Below, one piece after another: positions 9,384-18,260 of a stretch of 30,834 nt of DNA. How positions within the stretch are numbered: the first letter of the stretch is position 1; each line of letters starts with the position of its first letter. The translations under genes were made by a program, and so were the position numbers. The stretch spans positions 225,083-255,916 of the forward strand of contig PDIP01000063.1 in NCBI GenBank assembly GCA_002811645.1. Reading direction: 5' to 3'. The DNA comes from Corallochytrium limacisporum (Eukaryota; Opisthokonta). The notes beneath the pieces are model-generated. The model worked only from the letters and a program-made list of their open reading frames with translations, had not been told where the DNA came from and searched no databases.

Positions 9384-12300
9384 TCGGAATCCGGGGGCGT
9401 TGGACCCGGGAATAGCGCTTTTATCGGTCCAGCAGGGGGCCTGCGCGGCGCCGCAACCGTTGTGAAGTTTAATAGTCAATTTATGGAATTTTTCCTTTCG
9501 GCCTTTCGATCCGATCTGGTGGTTTTAGGAGGGAGAGCATTCGTCATTTTAAAGTCATCGTTCGATCCCAGTTTCCTTCACAACGAAGTGGCCGCGGGAA
9601 TAACTTGCGGGAGCCGGAATGAATGGACCAAATTAGCGAGGAAAAATTACCTGACGACTTGGAATACAGACAATTTGGCAATGAAGGAGAGAACGGGGGT
9701 TTATGAAAGCAAAAAGTGAAACCATCTCTGGTCGGTGGTGAGCCAGATGAACTACTGTTGCTGTGTGCGTGTTTTGGGTAAGACTGGCCCACCGGTATTT
9801 CCCTGTCTTCTTATCTGAGCACAAGGAGAGCGGGTGCAAAATCGGAGAGCGCACCCAGACGAAACCAGGAGAACGGCGCTTTGATCATTTTCGCTTGGGA
9901 CTTGGAAAGTGACATTCCCAGGCGGAAAGGGCCGCATGAGTATTCTCTATTTGGGGCTTATCGCTGCAGCAAATCTCTCGGTGGTCAGAGTAGAACAGGA
10001 AACGCTACAACAGAAACGAGAGAAATGGGCCCAAAAACAAAAGGGGGAGGGGGTGGGGGCGCACAGGAGGAGGAGGAGACAAGCGACGAAAAAAAAAGGA
10101 GAGGGCTCACATGCCACCACCAACCAACCCCAAGACCCAAAGGAAAATAGAAAACATAACAAACCCCAGCTCAGCTGCGCGCGGCTCCCAAGCAGTGTTT
10201 TCCGGTGCGGTTTTTCAGCGTGGAGTTGGTGAGTTTTGTTGACTTTCCTGCTCTCTGATTGGCTCAAAGCCGTCGTCTTTCCTTTTTCAGATCTGTTCCC
10301 GTTTCAGAGAGGGTTAACAACAAAATTAAAATACGAAGAGCTGAATGGTAAAAAAGATCGGGAAACAGAAACCAAAAAAGAAAACTGTCCGTTTTGTCCA
10401 CATCTATCGGCAAAACTATGGATTTATACTGGGGAATCTGGCATGAAACCCGTCTTCCGGAGAAAGAAACAAAACAGAAAAGGGAGACGGCGACAGCACA
10501 CCACCACGTTCCATTCGACGATAAGCAGCATCGTTCGGCTCACAGGGTCAAACAAAAAAAAAGGCGAAATTGCGTTACCACGTCACGTCTTGTCTGCTGC
10601 CATGGATCATGTTTTTTTGAGACTTTGGCCCATGTGTTTAGTATGGGATATGGCCTTCCTTACTGACAATGATTCTTATTTTGATTTATTTGAATGTGCA
10701 ATTGCGTCTACCACAACGACAGAACGGCAGCCGCTCACTGACAAGGTCAGCCAAGTCCTTGTGGAATGGAATCGACGACGTACTGCGATCTTGCTTCAGA
10801 ACGACGGATCGGGAAAAGTTGTTTACAGGCCCTTCCTACATAGTTAATGTACTATGATTCAATCTTATTCTTTGCCAGGCAAGCGGTTTTTCCCCGTTCC
10901 TTCTTTTTTCCAAGCCCTTCGATGTCTGCTGTCTCCTGTCGCGCACTCCTTTTCATTTTCTCTCACCGTTCGTACACGATGCGGTCCAGCCTGTGCCGTC
11001 CGTGCGGTCTCTCCGTTGACGGTACATTTTACATAGTTATTTCCCTTCCCATTTCTCAAAGTTCGTCTCTTTTGCAGCCGGTCAACCGTGCCGTTTTTCC
11101 TTCTTCGCACCTTGCCCGTTGTTGGTCCGATGTGCGACGCGGGAAGGCAAAAGGCCAGTGGCAGAAAGAAAGAACAGAATATTTCTGGACTCCCCCGGCC
11201 CTCGGTCCCCCCCTCTCCGATCCAGGAGAGTTAGGGCTTCAGCTAAATACCATTTCCTTCCTTAAGAGGGAAAACTGCCTATTTAAGTAAACGGCTCGCT
11301 GACGGCCGTGTCCCGGAGCGGAAAATGCGTCCACGGAGAGGGTTGCGTGCAGAGCCCGGACCGGCTTTTTCCCCGGCATGCTTTGATAGGTCTCAGTCTA
11401 CGCTTATTGGGAAACAGTAATACTAATTGGCCTTAAGAAATTTGGAACAAAATTGTAAATGCCCGAAGATATCGGCACCCAAAGGGGGCGGGTTCGTGAC
11501 CAACTTTGAACGCTTTGGGTCACCCCCCCTCCCTGCAACGATAATTTTCCATCGCTCGGAAATTGTCGATTTTTCGGGGAGATGAAATTCTCTGCTCAAT
11601 TTCCTTAACGAAGTTGGGAGCTGTCGGTGAGAAGCAGGGAGCGCCGGAGGAGAGAGCTGGCTCGAGACGGCCGGAAAACCCGAGCCGGAGGTCGTCGACC
11701 CGAAAATTATCGACCCAAAATGATTGGCTAAATTGGAGAATGGGAGGTAGGTTGAATGTGCTGCGCCTCGACTGTGGTCGGAGTTATATATAAAATAAGG
11801 GGAAAAATATCAGCTATTTATGCGCGAAATATAATTTCGTGAGTGGACGTGTGCACACTCACCCCGTTCGGATCAACCCGGGGGGTGAGGGTCCCCCGTA
11901 CCCCCAAAGGGCGGAAGCGCTGACGGTCTGCCGCACCAAATTCAAGTACTTTCAGTATGAAATTCTGCTCTTGGTATCCCTGGTCCCCACGGAAAACCTA
12001 GTTTCGATAGTAAATCAACCGAAGCTGGTGCACCCAACCCCTTGCGCAGTACTGAAAGTACGGATGTTTTGGACCCCCGACATCACGGAACGGGCGCGAG
12101 TTCGAAAAGCTTCGAAGGAGCGACACGGGAGGCGCGGGCTTTCTTTTGCCATTCCCGCCGAAATATGGCGCAAATTTAGGGGGAATTTCTAGGGAGGCGG
12201 GGGGAGACCGTCGAGGCACAGACGGCAAGAACCGGACCAATTCCAAAGTCCGCGAAATATACATCGTCCCAGTGGCGCCATTTTTAATCACCGTTGTTGT

Positions 12301-12975
12301 GCAGTTTATATAGTGAAAGTATTGGGAAGTGGGTTCGAAATACGGCTGCAACGGCTCACGGAAGATAAAGAAAAGAAAAGGGGTCGAAGCGAAAAGCCGA
12401 GACTGACACCAGTGTCCACCCCTTTTCACCGCGCGCGGGAAAACGCGAGACGATCGCTGGAGGGACGAGGGAGAGGGGAAACAAGCGGGCTGCTCTGCGG
12501 CAAGAGAGACGAAAAAGATAAAAAAAGTTGAATTGCGGGCTGGATCGAAATTCCGGAATTCGTGTTGAGTGATGGAAAAGACTTCGCTGATGGTGAACAA
12601 TCATATTTTGATACTGAATATATGCACATTGTCGTCGAGTTTCTCTTCAGTTGCCTTGTGCCAGTGGTCCCTGCTTCAGCAAGTCGAGTTCTACTGCACT
12701 CCGTCAGTTTTGAGGCTGGGAGGTCCATTCCTGCGCTATGGAATCGAAAGGGTTTAAGGTTTTAGAGGAAACGACGAGGGAGCGTGAACACTGACAGACA
12801 GGCCAATCGGGCATTCACGTCATCAAATTTCCAGGTTTTGGTACTAAAACTATGACACAGGATTCACCGTCAGTGACGAAAATGAGCAAAGAAATCTGGG
12901 TGCACCGCCTCCTGCTCACCCGACCACAGAACGGCGGGAAGAAAAGGAGGGGGAGAAGGGGAGGGAGAAGGGGGT

Positions 12976-13351
12976 NNNNNNNNNNNNNNNNNNNNNNNNN
13001 NNNNNNNNNNNNNNNNNNNNNNNNNNNNNNNNNNNNNNNNNNNNNNNNNNNNNNNNNNNNNNNNNNNNNNNNNNNNNNNNNNNNNNNNNNNNNNNNNNNN
13101 NNNNNNNNNNNNNNNNNNNNNNNNNNNNNNNNNNNNNNNNNNNNNNNNNNNNNNNNNNNNNNNNNNNNNNNNNNNNNNNNNNNNNNNNNNNNNNNNNNNN
13201 NNNNNNNNNNNNNNNNNNNNNNNNNNNNNNNNNNNNNNNNNNNNNNNNNNNNNNNNNNNNNNNNNNNNNNNNNNNNNNNNNNNNNNNNNNNNNNNNNNNN
13301 NNNNNNNNNNNNNNNNNNNNNNNNNNNNNNNNNNNNNNNNNNNNNNNNNNN
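12976..13351. other. Assembly gap (376 N)
   Basis: An unsequenced run of N. The left flank is purine-rich (GGGGAGAAGG type) and the right flank pyrimidine-rich (CCCCTCCC type), roughly reverse-complementary in character. The gap may hide an inverted or homopurine tract that defeated sequencing. Long frames that read through the N run have no meaning. Confidence 1.
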
Positions 13352-14637
13352 CCCCCTAACCTCCCCTCCCTTACTCCCCTCCCTGGGCCGGCCTAAATTT
13401 TTGAATTGTAAAAGTACCGGGAACGTCCTGTGGATCCTGGACTTTGCCCATTTTTCTCCCGTGAACTCTCCCCCTCTCCCCAGAAAATTCCCGTCTCCCT
13501 TTCTCCGGGCTACTTCCGTTCTATTTTTTTTTTCTTTTTTGGTGTCTGCTTCCCCAAGTCCGCGACGGCTCGTCCAGCCGGAGGCCTGCGTGGTGCTCGA
13601 AAATCTGGTATATTCAGTACCGGAGGGCCAGCGGAAGGGTAAACAACGAAGTGGCAACCCGCAGACAGGCTGGACCAAAAAAAGAAAAACAAAAAGAAAA
13701 TGAGGATTCGAGTTCAGAAGAACCAGGAGTCAGCCGAGAGTTGTAATTAGAGAGGAGCCCAACATAATTGTATTTGATGCTCTGTAATATAACATCAAAC
13801 ATCGTTATTTTAGTATTGGACAATTCTAATACAAACTTGGATATGTCAAATATACCTATACTTATTCTTCAGTTCCAAGTGTAGGTAAAGATAGAAATCG
13901 TTGACGACGATAACACCGGGGAGAGGCAGGCGGAATTTTTTTTGGAAATATGGCACGGCACCGGTCGCGAAGAGTGGTCCCTTCCATTGTCCTTCGCCAA
14001 TGTCTATACTAAATATACTCTCAAGGATCAGTGAAATATGAAAATAGTGGCGAGGAGAAAATTCCAACGCAGCAGCGGTTCGTATTTGGCCCGTCATTTT
14101 CGTCTTGCTCCTTGCACTCGGCTCACTCCCGTTCATTGTCTTCCGCTGCAATAAACAAATACTATTACAATGCTCTATATTTCTCAATGTATTATGTATG
14201 AGATAGTGTATGGTTGCGACGAAAGCACCTATCCCAGTGGACATTACGGGTCGGGACTCGCGGTGGGGAGGGGGGAGAAGGCCCCCCCTGCGCGACCCTT
14301 TCGACCCTCCAAGACGACACAGACATTTGTGTTCCTTTGTTCCTTTGCTTTTATTTTATATTTTGGCGGCAAATTTAAGAAATATATGAGTGTGACAATG
14401 TACAATTACCAACCAGCACGCGCAAGGAAGGTAACACCGGCAGGTTGGGACAAGGTTACACCCTCCACAGTCATCCCCCCAATCCCCCGACCAGGTACAA
14501 GATGCATCGCATCCACCGGTCCTAACCTCGGCTTTGACGAGTTTACAGGCTCCACACGTTACAATCAATATTTCGATCTGAAAAATTGGGCAACCCCCTT
14601 TTTTTTTGATCGACTTTTGATTGTTTTCTCCCACGAC
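13352..14637. other. Upstream region of the SAM-PHD gene
   Basis: Intergenic sequence, AT-rich from about 13740 to 14200, leading to the proposed ATG at 14638. The open frame continues upstream to an ATG at 14170, but that part looks unlike the rest of the gene: mixed codons, a hydrophobic stretch and no Lys/Ala bias. It is best read as 5' UTR and promoter. No clear TATA box can be assigned. Confidence 0.45.
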
Positions 14638-17600
14638 ATGGAGATCGTAGACAAGTGGCTGCGCGCCATCGGCGTTGGGCACCTTAGTCGAAAGTTCCAG
14701 GAGAACGGTTACAACGACGTCTGGAAGGTATCTCGCGTATCACGTCGGGACCTTTCTCGCATGAAAATAAGCCCCGAGGACATTGAAACTATCCTTGAGT
14801 GCACTGAAAAGCTAGGCCAGTCCTTGCAACAAACTCAACAGGCTCCTCCGCAGCCTAAAATGAATGAGAAGGGAGGCTTCTCTTACACCCCATTCAATTT
14901 TCCAGGCAACTACTTCAACTACCTCGGCCCGTCTCACGGAGGACAGGGCGGATCTGTTACCCACGTTCCCGGTCAAGCCGCTGCTGCAGGTATGATCGGC
15001 ACTGTTGGAGGCTCCCGCAAGGGTGCTGCTGCCCCTAAGGGCAAGGCAAAGGCAAAGACTGCCGCTAAGGCCAAGTCTGCCAAGGCCAAGACTACCAAGG
15101 GCAAGGCGAAGGCCAAGTCCGCAAAGGGCAAGGCAAAGGCCAAGTCCTCTAAGGCCAAGGGTGCCAAATCTGGTGCCGTCGCCAAATCTTCCAAGAAGTC
15201 CAAGAAGGCCAAGAAGTCTTCTGCGGCCGCTGCCGCCGCCAAGGCCAAGAAGGCTAAGGCCAAGGCCAAACTCAAAGCCAAGAAGGAGAAGGAGAAGGAG
15301 AAGAAGCTGAAGGCCAAGGAGAAGGCCAAGGCTAAGAAGGCCAAGAAGAAGTCTTCCAAGAAGAAAAAGAAGAAGAAGAAGACTGTGAAGAAGAAGAAGA
15401 AGAAGACCGCCAAGAAGTCCTCCAGCAAGGCCAAGGCTAAGGCTAAGGCCAAGGCCAAGGCTAAGGCCAAGAAGGAAAAGGAGAAACTGAAGAAGGACAA
15501 GGCAAAGGAGAAGCGCCAGCAGCTCCGCGACAAGAAGCGCCTCCGCCGCGAGAAGGAACTCGCCAAGAAGGAGGATGAGAAGAAGGCTCGTCTCGAATGG
15601 CGTGAGGCCAAGAAGGCCTACGAAGAGGCCAAGAAGGCTGCTGTCGAAGACTTGAAGAAGCGCAAGCAGGACTTCAAGGAGCTCAAGGCCGAGATCCGTA
15701 AGATGCAGATCGAGAACGCCCGTCTTGCTTCTGAGGGCAAGAAGCCCAAGCCTCTGCCTCAGTGGCCCACTCCCCCTGTCTACGAGGAGCCTCCGATGCC
15801 CGAGATCCTCAAGAAGAAGCCTAAGAAGAGGAAGGCCAAGACAGTGAGAGCACCCAAGAAGAAAGCCGATGACAAGGCAGGTGACAACGCTTCTAAGACC
15901 GAGGAGTCAAAAAAAGTGCGACCGCCGGCTCAGCGTAAGGCAGCTGGGTCGGCGGTGATCTCTTCAGCCAAAGTTGTGTGTGCCTTTTGCGGAAAGGGTG
16001 ACCATCACCGTAAGACCACCCAAAAACTTGACAAGCTGAATGGACCTTATCCCGACGACAAGTCTAAGGACGAGTTCTGGGTTCATGAAGACTGTGCGGC
16101 GTGGAGCCCTCAGATCTACATGGACCCGAAAGTCGGTGACCTCGTCAATGTGCCAAAGGAGGTGCGTCGAGGTCGTAAGATCCGTTGCAGCGAGTGCAGG
16201 AAACCGGGTGCGACTATTGGTTGCCATTCCTCAAGTTGTAAGAAGTCATATCACTACCTATGTGCGAAGGAAAAAGCCACCTGTTACATGGATGAAGACA
16301 ATTTCATCCTGCTCTGTGTCATCCACAGGGAGACACTCTTGGAACCGCCTTCTCCCAGTGGAGAGGACGGTTCAAAGAAAAAGAAATCTGGTAAGACGTC
16401 TTCCAAGTCATCCGCCAAGACGAAGCTCCGCAACCCTGTGCCTGTAAAGGCTGCCGACCATGCCGCCAACCTGGTGGCTGCGGCGGTCTCTTCAGGTGTG
16501 ATTGCACCGCCTGCTCCCAAGAAGCGGTCCGCAAAGACCCCAAAGCAGAGCGGCAAAAAGAAGGCTAAGACAGTGAAGTCTGAGGCCGATGCTGGGTTTG
16601 AGGCAGCCATGCAGGCTGCCATGGCGCATCAGCATGAAGCTGCGATGCATGCCAACCGTGCCGCTGCCGAGGCGATGGCCATGCACTTTGCCATGGCTGC
16701 CGTTGAGGCTTCTGTGCCCAAATCCAAGAAGACAAGCAGTAAGGCATCTGCCAAAACCAAAGCTAAAGCCAAGGCTACCCCTAAGAAGGCTTCTGGCAAA
16801 CGCTTTGTGAAGAAAGAAATGCAGGCCGATGCGGCCCTTGCAGCTGCCGCTGCAGCGGCCGCCTCTGCGTCGCCAGTGCGTTCCAAGAAGGGCCCTGCCG
16901 CCAAGGCAGTAGAGAAAAAAGAGAGCGCAAAACGCTCTAAATTGGCCCCGGTGAAGTCTGCCATCCCAGTGTCTTCTAAGCGTGCCTCTACTGGCACCAA
17001 GACAGTCGCTGTGAAGAAGGCAAGCAGCAGCACCAAGGCGGTTGCTGCCACCAAGACACCTTCCGCGAAGAAGTCTGCGCCTGTGGTGAAGACGAAGATT
17101 TCTGCCAAGAAGACTCCCTCGAAGAAGTCTTCCGCCAAGGCGAAACCGCCTCGCGAGCTTGCCGCGCTCACCGCGGATGCTCCTCCGTCTCCGACGCGCG
17201 GCCGTCGTGCCAGCGCCAAGAAGGCTGCCGAGCTCATCAGCCCCCGGGCATCTGTGGTGACCCCGGTGCCGAAGAAGTCGAGCACCACCAAGAAGGTTGC
17301 AGCAGCTCCTGCTCCGGCTCCGAAGAAGAGGTCGGTAACCAAACCGCCTCCAGCTCCGAAGAAGGCTGCACCCACACCTGCTGCACCGCCAGCAAAGAGG
17401 AAGGTCTCAGCAAAGAAGCCTGTGCCAGCAGCGAAGCCTGTGCCAGCAGCGAAGCCTGCACCGCCACCACCAACGAGGAAGGCCTCGGTGAAGAAGGCGG
17501 TGCCTGCACCGACCCCTGCACCACCACCGACGAGGAAGGGCTCAGCCAAGAAACCTGTGCCCGCAGCGAAGCCTGCACCGCCACCGACGAGGAAGGCCTC

Positions 17601-17889
17601 GCTGAAGAAGGCGGTGCCTGTAGCGACGCCTGCACCACCGGCCACAAGGAAGGGCTCGGTGAAAAAACCTGTGCCGGCCGCGAAGAAGCCTGCACCACCA
17701 CCGACTCGAAGGTCGCCTGCAAGGAAGGCTGCCCCTCCAGCAGCCTCTCCTTCTCCGGTGAAGGCCAAGGCCAAGGCCGCTGCTAAAGCCAAGGTCGCTG
17801 TTCGCAAGACTCCCACTCGGAAGGCGGCGGTGTCTGCTCCGCCAGAACCCGTCGTCACCCGCAGGAGCACCCGCAGTTCCCGTCGGTGA
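14638..17889 (+). CDS. SAM domain / extended PHD finger chromatin protein, H1-like tails
   Basis: Predicted 1083-residue nuclear protein. Residues 1-62 read as a SAM domain (MEIVDKWLRAIGV at the start, then ENGYNDV and a final helix), a protein-interaction module. Residues ~120-280 are Lys/Ala-rich like histone H1 tails, including Lys runs of eight and six. Residues ~280-371 form a long charged helix or coiled coil. Residues 448-565 are an extended PHD (ePHD): C448-x2-C451, H483-x2-C486-AAWSP, C517-x2-C520, C529, C534, H539-x2-C542, C560 and H563, as in PHF6/MLL-type readers. The tail has many T/S-P-x-K motifs, an Ala/Met/His helix and a 19-residue repeat. I chose ATG 14638 because it starts the SAM domain exactly and has context GACATGG. 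The frame is open back to 14170 (1239 residues). The tail converges on CDT1. SAM plus ePHD within one H1-like protein is unusual. Chromatin or DNA binding is inferred. Confidence 0.85.
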   Translation: MEIVDKWLRAIGVGHLSRKFQENGYNDVWKVSRVSRRDLSRMKISPEDIETILECTEKLGQSLQQTQQAPPQPKMNEKGGFSYTPFNFPGNYFNYLGPSHGGQGGSVTHVPGQAAAAGMIGTVGGSRKGAAAPKGKAKAKTAAKAKSAKAKTTKGKAKAKSAKGKAKAKSSKAKGAKSGAVAKSSKKSKKAKKSSAAAAAAKAKKAKAKAKLKAKKEKEKEKKLKAKEKAKAKKAKKKSSKKKKKKKKTVKKKKKKTAKKSSSKAKAKAKAKAKAKAKKEKEKLKKDKAKEKRQQLRDKKRLRREKELAKKEDEKKARLEWREAKKAYEEAKKAAVEDLKKRKQDFKELKAEIRKMQIENARLASEGKKPKPLPQWPTPPVYEEPPMPEILKKKPKKRKAKTVRAPKKKADDKAGDNASKTEESKKVRPPAQRKAAGSAVISSAKVVCAFCGKGDHHRKTTQKLDKLNGPYPDDKSKDEFWVHEDCAAWSPQIYMDPKVGDLVNVPKEVRRGRKIRCSECRKPGATIGCHSSSCKKSYHYLCAKEKATCYMDEDNFILLCVIHRETLLEPPSPSGEDGSKKKKSGKTSSKSSAKTKLRNPVPVKAADHAANLVAAAVSSGVIAPPAPKKRSAKTPKQSGKKKAKTVKSEADAGFEAAMQAAMAHQHEAAMHANRAAAEAMAMHFAMAAVEASVPKSKKTSSKASAKTKAKAKATPKKASGKRFVKKEMQADAALAAAAAAAASASPVRSKKGPAAKAVEKKESAKRSKLAPVKSAIPVSSKRASTGTKTVAVKKASSSTKAVAATKTPSAKKSAPVVKTKISAKKTPSKKSSAKAKPPRELAALTADAPPSPTRGRRASAKKAAELISPRASVVTPVPKKSSTTKKVAAAPAPAPKKRSVTKPPPAPKKAAPTPAAPPAKRKVSAKKPVPAAKPVPAAKPAPPPPTRKASVKKAVPAPTPAPPPTRKGSAKKPVPAAKPAPPPTRKASLKKAVPVATPAPPATRKGSVKKPVPAAKKPAPPPTRRSPARKAAPPAASPSPVKAKAKAAAKAKVAVRKTPTRKAAVSAPPEPVVTRRSTRSSRR
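17398..17715 (+). repeat. 57-bp in-frame minisatellite in SAM-PHD gene
   Basis: Tandem units start at 17398, 17476, 17533, 17590, 17647 and 17707. The spacing is 57 bases, with one 78-base unit carrying an internal 21-base duplication and one 60-base unit. The encoded unit is RKxSxKKxVPxxxPAPPPT with alternating Ala/Gly variants, so it has expanded without breaking frame. Each unit offers an R-K-x-S basophilic kinase-type site. Confidence 0.85.
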
Positions 17890-18260
17890 GAACGTCGTGA
17901 GCCAACAAACATCTTGCCATTGCAGAAAGGATTTCTGTTTCTCTTCCTCGGAAGTGGCACAAGATCCAACTCCGACATCAAAAGGTTCTCATCTTTCTGA
18001 AACCCCCTTTTTCTATAACCATTCAACGAGAAAGACGAGAGCTTCCCCCACCGAAGAAAATCCCAAAAAAAAAATCTCCATTAAACTTAATCCCCCCCCC
18101 CCCAAAATACCCCGCCTCAACGGGGTTTTGGCAACCAAAAAAAGCCAAAAAAAAAAAAAAAAGAAAACAAAAGCTTTGAGTGTGTTTTTTTTGGTTCTTG
18201 TTCTTCAGTTGCCAGGGTATGCTGGTATGTAATTTTGTATATATTGTGACTGGAGGTGGG
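17890..18260. other. Convergent 3' intergenic region
   Basis: This 371-base stretch separates the stop codons of two convergent genes. It contains an A-run, a C12 run at 18092-18103, a small hairpin (18104-18129) and a near-pure A tract at about 18139-18161. No AATAAA signal is seen on the strand needed for CDT1, so poly(A) sites cannot be assigned. Confidence 0.6.
18104..18129. repeat. Hairpin between convergent genes
   Basis: ACCCCG (18109-18114) and CGGGGT (18121-18126) form a six-pair stem around CCTCAA. With one bulged T, flanking A and T runs extend it. It looks like a bacterial intrinsic terminator, but in this eukaryotic setting it is only a possible 3'-UTR structure for either transcript. 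Confidence 0.5.

Larger units (their letters stand above)
7640..12975. other. Gene-free region with dispersed short repeats
   Basis: No gene with a recognisable domain is present. The region contains many diverged copies of a motif built around GTACTGAAA/TTTCAGTAC and of a second motif, GGATCGAAAGG (listed separately), suggesting decayed copies of one or more interspersed repeats. The longest plain open frame is at 10236-10847 (+, 203 codons). It is basic and rich in simple sequence, with no recognised family, so I do not call it a gene. Confidence 0.45.

Noticed and set aside
10236-10847. 203-codon plus-strand frame
   Set aside because: It is the longest frame in its region but has no recognisable family, is Lys/Arg/Thr-biased, and could be chance. 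Transcript evidence would be needed to revive it.
12316-12345. GGTTCGAAAT as a tRNA B box
   Set aside because: It lacks the conserved end of the box, and there is no A box or cloverleaf upstream. The same holds for GGTTCGAAA at 6541 and 29726.
11998-12600. 200-codon minus-strand frame
   Set aside because: It overlaps dispersed repeat motifs, has a Ser/Phe/Pro/Arg composition and no domain.
13352-13370. CCCCTAACC near the gap as telomeric repeat
   Set aside because: It is a single CCCTAA-like unit. A telomere or interstitial telomeric array needs many tandem copies.
12815-13703. Two ~285-codon frames crossing the gap
   Set aside because: Most of each frame is the N run, so openness is meaningless.
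14170-14637. 156-codon upstream extension of the SAM-PHD frame
   Set aside because: Composition and codon use differ sharply from the gene, it includes a hydrophobic stretch unlikely in a nuclear protein, and the SAM domain begins exactly at the later ATG.
14973-15611. 212-codon minus-strand frame
   Set aside because: It is the antisense of AAG/GCC-rich sequence, giving only Leu/Ala/Phe repeats.
16629-18026. 465-codon minus-strand frame opposite the SAM-PHD tail
   Set aside because: It is the antisense shadow of Lys/Ala/Pro repeats, giving Gly/Ala/Phe low-complexity protein with no domain.
18104-18129. Rho-independent terminator
   Set aside because: The hairpin resembles one, but the genes are eukaryotic, so a bacterial terminator label would mislead.
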